DNA from: Siphonodentalium dalli
Lineage: Eukaryota > Mollusca > Scaphopoda > Gadilida > Siphonodentaliidae
Direction: 5' to 3'
NCBI GenBank assembly: GCA_032622095.1
Contig: CP136067.1
Span: 91,070,707-91,134,706 of the forward strand
Length of the DNA stretch: 64,000 bases
In this document: positions 57,051 to 64,000 of the stretch, piece after piece
Position numbering within the stretch: the first letter of the stretch is position 1
Layout: each line of letters starts with the position of its first letter
Notes under the pieces: generated by a model
The model's input: the letters and a program-made list of their open reading frames with translations, nothing else
What the model was told of the DNA's origin: nothing
Databases searched by the model: none
Translations under genes and position numbers: made by a program

Positions 57051-57421
57051 ATATTTACTCCATCGTGTACACACGTGTCCAGGTCCTGTCCTCAAGGGAG
57101 TATTGATGTGTCAATGCAGCCCACTAACATAATAATTCCAGCACGCTTTTTATCTGGGGTATGTGAATTGACGGTAGATGTATTCGTTGGCCGTGAACAT
57201 TCGAACTCTGGATACGAGGACGATTGACGGTTGGTTCGGAACATTCATTGCAACGCACTCCAACTCTGGTTACATGAGTTGACGGTGTGTGTATTAATTA
57301 GACGTGGGCATTCAAACATACATTTATTGACCGTTGGTGTATGCATAAGACGTGGAGAGTCTAACGCGCCTTATCTCTGTGGTACACGAATTGACGTTTG
57401 ATACGTACATTACACTTGAAT
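57051..57421 (+). promoter_or_regulatory. 5' flank of gene C
   Basis: The presumed promoter region of gene C. A diverged short repeat (TTGACGGT/TTGACGTT with a following GTAGATGTATTCG-type block) occurs four times at intervals of about 70-80 bases. No TATA box was assigned. Confidence 0.3.
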
Positions 57422-57695
57422 ATGTGGATTATCTCACTGTTAGTTATCTGTCGACTTTCTGGAATCGGTGCATTTGAGATAAAAGATGCACATTTCATTA
57501 AATCTAAGCCGAGACGTCCAGTTCCTGCTTGTGGTGGTCTACAAACGTGGGCCCGATCTAAGATACACTGCGCTCAACAATGTAACCATGGCGGATTCAA
57601 ATCATTCGTGTATGCTCTGGATACAAACACGTGTACATTCGGTGGCGGCACATCGCGACCTGGTTTAGCGTGGACACAGGATGACTCTCTTAATG
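57422..57695 (+). CDS. Gene C exon 1: signal peptide and PAN-like module
   Basis: ATG at 57422 begins a signal peptide (MWIISLLVICRLSGIGAF). The body has PACGGLQTW, SKIHCAQQCNHGGFKSFVYA and NTCTFGGG: four cysteines in PAN/apple-like spacing. The 274-base exon ends in phase 1 at SLNG (CTTAATG|GTAAAT), the same phase as exon 1 of gene A, and it aligns with that exon around HCA and MCTLGG. I therefore call it a paralogous first exon on the opposite strand. The ATG is preferred over an upstream in-frame TTG. A CTLD exon was not found before 64,000. A read-through frame to 57901 is intronic. Confidence 0.65.
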
Positions 57696-59343
57696 GTAAA
57701 TCTGTTTTTATTTATCGTGCCCTCAGTCTCAGACTGCCCGTTGGAGTAGTTTGCATACTTATATATCCATACTCACTCACATTTTATAAAAGCTGGTACG
57801 TTCTTTATAAGACATGTCAGTTTGTTGTCCTGACATATGCCGAACTCTCATTTGTTCAAAGTTTCATTTGTAAAAGAGATACGTTGATTAATCATAAATA
57901 AATCGCTCCTCAACACAGTTAGCAAGTTGCTAATACGGTTAAACCATTCTTTACTAAATTCATTGACAAGTAGTTCGCTTTATAAACGTTCATTTGTTGA
58001 ACATATTATCTAAACATTTCCCGACTATGAATAAGGAACCTTCCGCGTGTTTGTGATATTCTCTTTTCATCTGGGTGGCATCTCCTATTGGTTTCCGAAA
58101 TGAATCAATTTAGGATTGGAAGTTTTACACCATCGATTCGCATCCTCTCAGTGAATTTTGTGATTTTTCTTTTAAGAAGTAGAAAGTTAGAAACATCAAT
58201 AGTTTCACGATTATATAATCATACGTATGGAGAATATAAATGTTTTACATTTATGAGCGCATTGCGCGGTTATTTAGTTTAGTTTTAGTACACATAATGG
58301 TCAGGCACATTCTGAACTGAATTGTGATACCTTTACTAGTTGAAACAGTTTGCTTTAGTCAGTGGCGTAAGGAACTTACATTTTTTAATCTAAACAAAGA
58401 AAACAAATTTAATAAAATAAAACCTGTATGGGAAATATTGATATGATTCGTTTAACTGATGTCAATTTTGAAGATTGGAGATTTTTTCAAATACTATACA
58501 TAAAGCGATGCGTTTTCCAAGGTTTTGGAGCTATTCGATGTCAAGAAGATACTGATACTAAAACGACTATATTTGTGTTATTTATTCTGAATTTTTTTTT
58601 TAAATTGTTGATTATCCTGACAAAACAGGGCACATTGGATTGATCTGTATTTCTACTCTACGTATTTTAAACCATGTCATATAAATTATTTGACATAAAT
58701 TATTATAAATTACATTTTACACCCATTTAAGAAATGGACATTTGTTGTTTACATTTCCATTGGATATGGGCGCATATCTGATATGTTTCCATACCCCCGC
58801 GAAATGCAAGAAACAAATGTTCACTACTTATATTTAAACTCAAAGGACAGCAAACAAGGTATTTCGGTTTCAAAGAATTGAATTTGGTGTGATTTTAGCA
58901 TTTTACTTAAGAAATGATTTAGGACACGGTGGAACATTAAACGATCGATAAGTACTGATATACGGTATATGAACTGACATCATTACGGCATCGTATACTA
59001 CCATGGCCCTAATACTAAATTGCACTGGAAAAGAGAAACTGATAAATCATTCATAACGATAACAGAAACACTGTAAATATTGTAATGAGCATTAATTGCA
59101 GAACAGTGATAATACGGTAACATTCAATTTCAATCAAACATACATGTGTTATAATATGATTGACGCGTGTATATTTTATCATTCAAATCAGATGGAAATA
59201 GAAATGTATCTGGCAGTTTTAATTTAAATTCTACTAACAGGAGACAGATACATACATATATATTATATAGCCCACAATTTCTGTCTGCATAATGAGTTCT
59301 TTCACTGAGTCGCGACCAAATCGGATTCACACAGCTCCCAATC
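57696..59343. other. Presumed intron 1 of gene C, first part
   Basis: AT-rich and without recognised exons or repeats. Confidence 0.35.
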
Positions 59344-59503
59344 CGCGGTTTATGTGCTACACGCATGCCAACATTCTGGAGGTGCCTTCCATATGGGCAT
59401 TTGAATATTCATGAATTCCATATATGAAGCTTTTGAATATTCTTCAATTCCATATATGGAATGCACATCCAGAACTTTGAACTGCATGTAGCACTTAAAC
59501 CGC
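59344..59503. repeat. Small foldback, 160 bp
   Basis: Arms of about 36 bases: CGCGGTTTATGTGCTACACG...TTCTGGA at the left and TCCAGAA...GCATGTAGCACTTAAACCGC at the right. Inside, TTTGAATATTC-T-AATTCCATATATG occurs twice. It adjoins the 3' end of the hAT pseudogene and may be an independent MITE. Confidence 0.65.
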
Positions 59504-59573
59504 ACAATGGTCCTGTATAAATATCAATATGGCCGCGACTTAGCGATTATATCTCATATAATATATTGTCTGG

Positions 59574-61911
59574 TCAAGATGCTGGACCAAAAATATTACT
59601 GCGATGGTCGTGGTTTCTAATGAACCGATTGATAGCTTCAGTCAAGTTTATATTGTCCGTTTTGGTTTTGTGGACATTCAACACCATCAGATGATTTAGA
59701 CGTGCTTGGCTCATGGTTGATCTGAGATATGATTTTATCCGTCGCAGTGTAGAAAATGAACGTTCACTGGAAGCATTTGTGGCAGGCATAACAGTTATGA
59801 GTTTTATTACATTTACAACCTCGGAACTGTGTAATCTAACGGCTTTATTTGCTTTACTGAAATATTGACTAATGTCATCGAACTCAACTGGCCTCTCATC
59901 TTTGAAGTGTGTTGCCAAACTGTGTAGCTGGGTGCATAGTCTCGATATGTCCAAATCATCGCCGTAGAAGGACACAACTTCCTCAACGATGGCAGGATAT
60001 TTTGGTGATTGAGGTCCACCGAACTCAATCAATCCATTGGCCGCGGATAATAACATATCCTGTAACTTTCTGTACATAACAAAATCGGCCTGACCGAAGC
60101 GATCGTTTATAGTGGAAGTTAAGTAGTCGATTCCGTCGAAATATTCCCTCCTGTATATATCCGTGGGGGTTTTAGGGTCGTCACCCCGTGTCGTTCCTAC
60201 TTCATATCTGATCGGAACTCGTCTAGCTCTCGGCATAGCGGGTTCGTCTATGACATTATCTCCCAGACCCTTCTTCACCATGATAACTTTTGCATAAAAT
60301 AAATCAAAATCACGATCATTGCGGATGCTTCGCAATGTCTTAACAGTTTTCTTCGCGATTTCCTGTCCCATTGCTGCAGATAGAGTTGGGTCTTGTAGTG
60401 CTTTGCTTAAGTTTTCAGCATGCTTCAGTAACAGTACACCGAGCTGGACACCCCAGTACAAGCTGAACTTGCTCATATGTGTCTGAACGCCTCGAATTTT
60501 AGCCTTCAACTCAGAGTCAGTGCAATCATCCAGACTTACCTCCCATAAGTCAAGCAATGTGTTATAATTATCCAGAATGCTACACAGGCTGTCAGCACGT
60601 ACTGTCCATCGTGTTGGACACAGGACGCGAATACCTGGCGTACCAGGCGAGATTTCATTCTTGATTTTGGCAAACATTGCTTCGCGTTTTGGTGAGTTTT
60701 TCACAAGTTTGCAGATTTCGTTGGTGGTATCCAAGCTGTCCGAAACACTTTTAACTAATTTCAGTGCATCATTGGCTGCCAAGTTCAAACTGTGTCAATA
60801 ACAATGCGTATACAGAGCGCGTTTCTCCAACGTTTGGATCGTGGTCTTCACACCTTCCCTTATACCCGACATATTGTTGGCACCATCCTAACATTGCCCA
60901 CGACACCGATTTATTGGGATCCTCAATCTAACACGTACATCCTGCATTGCTGCGACTATTGTTGCGGATTTGATGTTGTCGAGCTGATAGAGGCCCACAA
61001 AGTCCTCGTGTGGTTGAAGAATGTTGTCTACCCATCGCATGACGAATACAGCCTGTTGATTATTGGCCAGATACGTTGCCTCGTCTGTCATGATACTTAA
61101 GAATTGCGCATTACGTATATCCGATGAAACATCATCGATCACCTCTGCCGCCAGAACTTTAAGTATTTCATTCTGTATATCTTTTGACGTATATTTGTCC
61201 GTTTTTTTTGGCGAGCCAATTTATTATATCTTGATTATCATTAGCACGGAGGTGTAAGAGTTGCATAAAATTGAAATCCTCCTCGTTGCCGTCACCCCTC
61301 AAAGCTAAACCCTGCCGACCACAAAACTTTATATTTTCGAAAATTGTGTCTAACATTTCTCTGTTTTTAACTATTCCGACTGAGTAGCTTGTGGACATTG
61401 TCATGCCGATATCGTGGGTAGTTTTTGGGAGCGTTATCAGTCGCTCCTCTGCTTCCTTGTGACTATTCGATTGTTCGTGAGTTTTGAACGAAATGCATGC
61501 ATCTTTCCAGTTATAGTAACCGCGGGTCATGAAAGCAGAATCAGTTTTGGTATTATTAAGTTTGTTCTCGTCCTTAGCTTGAATGCACGTAGCACACACC
61601 ACCGTGTCATTTGCTTCAACGTAGCTTAGCCACGACCACAAACCAAACCACTCCGGTTGAAATATTCGCTTAACTACTTTCTTTTTTCCGAATTGTCTCA
61701 TTGGGAATGGAAATTTCGTTGGTTGGTTCGGAGACTTATAAGAATTCATTTGACTCATGATTTGCAAGGGCGTCAGACTCGGTGCAATGTTAATATGTTC
61801 ATCTTCTGCACTGGCAGCGCTGGTGTGAATTGTGGAAGAATCAACAGATTCTTCAACATCTTCGTGGTCGCTTTCAGAACGTTTTCTTTTGAAAAAATTT
61901 AAAATAGACAT
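59574..61911 (-). pseudogene. hAT transposase, TTF zinc finger plus dimerisation domain
   Basis: From ATG 61911 the protein starts MSILNFFKRKRS, then has a TTF-type zinc finger (WFGLWSWLSYVEANDTVVC, ATC, later SFKTHEQSNSH), a DUF4371-like region with a catalytic-type Asp (IMTDEAT), DGANNMSG with the second Asp, the CPTRWTVRADSL motif, WGVQLGVLLLKHAENLSK, and a hAT C-terminal dimerisation domain (NASSERSFSTLRRIKSYLRS, LNHLMVLNVHK). Three lesions: an extra A in an A8 run (T8 at 61202-61209) shifting the frame, and in-frame stops TAG (60890-60888) and TGA (60797-60795). Otherwise the frame is continuous to 59574, so decay is fairly recent. Confidence 0.8.
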
Positions 61912-62122
61912 GTTTTCAAAAATTGCGCACGAAGCAAACACTATTTATTATTTGTCTCCCTTTATAAAGGGAAACAACGCTAATAACAATTAATTATTGA
62001 TTAATACCATAAAATATGTAAAGTTTGACGTTACGTTTATGATAGCTGCCGTGAAACTCACTTATTGGAAAATTATTAGTCCGGCCATGGCCTGGGTGGC
62101 CGGACCGGCTCCGCCGGCCCTG
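59574..62122 (-). mobile_element. hAT element relic (ZMYM1-like transposase)
   Basis: The minus-strand 5' end reads CAGGGCCGGCGGAGCC (62122 inward), a terminus typical of this hAT group. The transposase pseudogene follows. No matching CAGGGCC end was seen on the left side, so the 3' end is lost or lies unrecognised between 59340 and 59573. Target duplication not found. Confidence 0.6.
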
Positions 62123-63543
62123 ACATACATACATACACACATACACACAGACGCACACAGACACAGTCTGAATGTTTGTTGCTTCAAATATTGCTACCTC
62201 AGTTAGCGTGAACAAATAATTTGAATTATATATTTAACTACCATCGTTTTACAGTGCCACATACATGTACACAATTTCCTGTTTTGTTTTTGAAACCTTG
62301 GGATCGCGCAACGAGTCTCCAGAAAAAAATACTTTTTTTCACGTTTTTCTCCAGGCTCATTTAATTTAATGATGAACGATGGAACAATACTAAGTTACTA
62401 AATGGTATCAACATGACGCCGCAATAGTTCGTACATAACAGTCTTCAGATAATATTTGTTATGTAACATTTTATGCCAGCTTATTTCCTTGAATAATGCC
62501 AAAGAGTATGCCTTTCTAGATGACATTATCATGCGATTCAATCGCCCCACCGTTGCCTGGTTTATACCAATGCAATGGTAATTGACTAGACGATCATGTG
62601 ACATGAGTAGTAATAATTCGCATGGATCAATTAATTTATGATATTTCATCACAAGAACAAACATGGTACCGAATTAGTGCGACACTGATTTCGAATCTTT
62701 TTTGTGAAATATATCATTTTGGATTACACAGATAAGGATTACGAATAAATTATAACTTAGTATTATCACATTTGTTTCGCACAGTCCAAAAACATTCTCG
62801 CAAAATTGACGACAGTCAGTCCGTTTGTGATAACACCGTGCATGCCACTCACAGTAAGGGGGTCATTGTTCTGCTTGCTGTAATTGTATTGTTCTTCCGT
62901 ATGCTGTCACCAGGACATAGTTTTGCGCTTTGTGTTTCGTGTTTCACTACGATGAATGATTTAGTTGCCAATAGTAGACACAAGCTAATGGCGATCAAAA
63001 TTTAAGGACATAATCTCAGAGTCATCTCCCACATTGAGGAGCTGAGAAACGACCGCGAACTTATTAGCACGCCACGGCGTGTATAGCTGTCCTTGAAAAT
63101 ATAAACATCACTGGAGCTATGGAGGATTATGGGTAATGGAGGATTATGGGTAATTAGGTCGACGTAAAAGTAAAAATGGGTCGCTTTAAAAGCTGCAGTG
63201 TTACCCCGATTAATAACATAGTCCGACACATATTATAGCACATGTGCTGATATTGATATTACAACACCCTTTGGAAAGCATCCGATCGTGTGGTAATCAA
63301 AGATGGAAAGCCGAAGGGGACATGCTAGTTGCTAATTGCTGGTTGATAACTTGCTAGTTATACTATGACCAAAATCAATGGGACATGTCACAGCTAGGTA
63401 CAGCTGACTTATGTTTTGTTCTGCGCGGGCTCCAATTTTGGGTTCAATATTTTAAGGGCCAATTTTAGAAAATATTTATGGGCCCATATATACCTTTGAA
63501 CTCTGGGCATATAATATGAATGTTGGGGGGGGTGGGCATGTCT
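62123..63543. other. Unassigned non-coding DNA
   Basis: It begins with a CATA/CACA tract (62122-62165) beside the hAT end. No exon recognised. Frames of 60-90 codons have no motifs. Confidence 0.35.
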
Positions 63544-63671
63544 CTATTCCGAAGATTCGCTATTCCGAAGGTTCACTATTCCGAAGGTTCTCTATTCTGA
63601 ATGTTCGCTATTCCGAAGGTTCACTATTCCGAATGTTCGCTATTCCGAAGGTTCTCTATTCCGAAGGTTTT
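63544..63671 (+). repeat. 16-bp minisatellite, eight units
   Basis: Eight consecutive 16-base units, CTATTCCGAAGGTTCN with variants GAAGATTCG and TGAATGTTCG. A frame through it gives a Tyr/Ser/Glu/Gly repeat and is not a gene. Confidence 0.9.
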
Positions 63672-63806
63672 TGTTATTTTAAGGTTAATTCTATATTATA
63701 AAGTATTGAGAGGGTTCGTTATCACGAAGATTCTTTTTATGAAGGAAATAACTTAAAACATTAAACAATAAATGTGATTTGGTTTTGTTTTCGCGGGTTT
63801 TCTTGA

Positions 63807-63923
63807 GATTTAATGGCATTACGTATGACGTTATTTCTCAATACATATTCACGTCACGCAGTCCACACAATTGCTATGTTTCCATGCGATTTAATGTCAT
63901 TACGTGTGACGTAATATCTCAAT
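63807..63923. promoter_or_regulatory. Duplicated segment with CRE-like TGACGT sites
   Basis: GATTTAATGGCATTACGTAT... at 63807-63843 recurs as GATTTAATGTCATTACGTGT... at 63888-63923, both continuing TGACGT-AT-TCTCAATA; another ACGTCACG lies between. TGACGT is the half-site of CREB/ATF factors. Function is not shown. Confidence 0.4.
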
Positions 63924-64000
63924 AATCTCAGAGGCAAGAATATGCCAGCAAAAGGCGGATTATAACAGTTGGGCTATAACGCTTAATGAATACTGGAGGC

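Noticed and set aside
57696-57901. Read-through extension of gene C exon 1
   Set aside because: The GTAAAT donor at 57696 matches the phase and position of the exon 1 donors in the paralogs; the extension has no domain character.
60792-61100. A 102-codon plus-strand frame
   Set aside because: It lies antisense to the hAT transposase, whose motifs are clear on the minus strand.

Overview
The window looks like a piece of an animal nuclear genome, most likely a marine lophotrochozoan and perhaps a mollusc. The reasons are AT-rich DNA, GT-AG introns of 7-10 kb, a small secreted lectin-like gene family, and non-LTR, Helitron, hAT, Harbinger-like and TTAA-type elements filling the introns. ACATGTA-type words, common in mollusc DNA, recur. 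The species is inference; nothing here names it. No prokaryotic operon, CRISPR array or RNA gene was recognised.

Host genes. Three related genes encode secreted proteins with a PAN/apple-like first exon. Gene A (minus strand, exons 45391-45088, 37850-37656, 27486-27284) splices to an intact 233-residue protein: signal peptide, reduced PAN-like module, C-type-lectin-like domain (CTLD). All junctions are phase 1. Gene B (minus strand, exons 22056-21763, 15083-14950, 9026-8824) has the same three exons but carries an early TGA, a one-base phase error at the end of exon 1 and a 64-base deletion in exon 2, so it is a duplicated pseudogene. Gene C (plus strand, exon 57422-57695) is a paralogous first exon with more complete PAN cysteines; its later exons were not found. 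A and B lie in a segmental duplication, so each copy shows the other's state before transposon insertion.

Mobile DNA by region. 0.1-0.5 kb: a short Helitron. 3.4-8.1 kb: a large foldback element with degenerate minisatellite arms. 10-15 kb (B intron 2): a TTAA-type MITE carrying twin 69-bp hairpins, and a 1.95-kb TTAA-flanked element. 15.5-21.2 kb (B intron 1): a Helitron containing a Harbinger-like MITE, a 5'-truncated L1-like LINE with a target duplication, and a hAT derivative with a BED finger remnant. 23-24 kb: a decayed non-LTR ORF1. 26.5 kb: a 193-bp near-perfect palindrome. 27.6-31.8 kb (A intron 2): a head-to-tail array of Helitrons at one A|T site. 31.9-37.3 kb: a full-length non-LTR retrotransposon with an N-terminal 2A-like motif, its single ORF split by a TTAA/CCCTTTG MITE whose removal restores 1,093 codons. 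44.1-44.6 kb: another TTAA MITE. 46.2-51.7 kb: a second foldback, invaded by a LINE of the same family as the one at 32-37 kb, itself invaded by a 795-bp TA-flanked MITE. 56.6-57.05 kb: a different MITE carrying the same twin hairpins. 59.6-62.1 kb: a hAT transposase pseudogene (ZMYM1-like).

Only gene A and possibly gene C look like working host genes. Most of the rest is nested transposon history, readable here because several insertions have intact target duplications, restorable reading frames or a paralogous empty site. All repeat boundaries and counts were read by eye.
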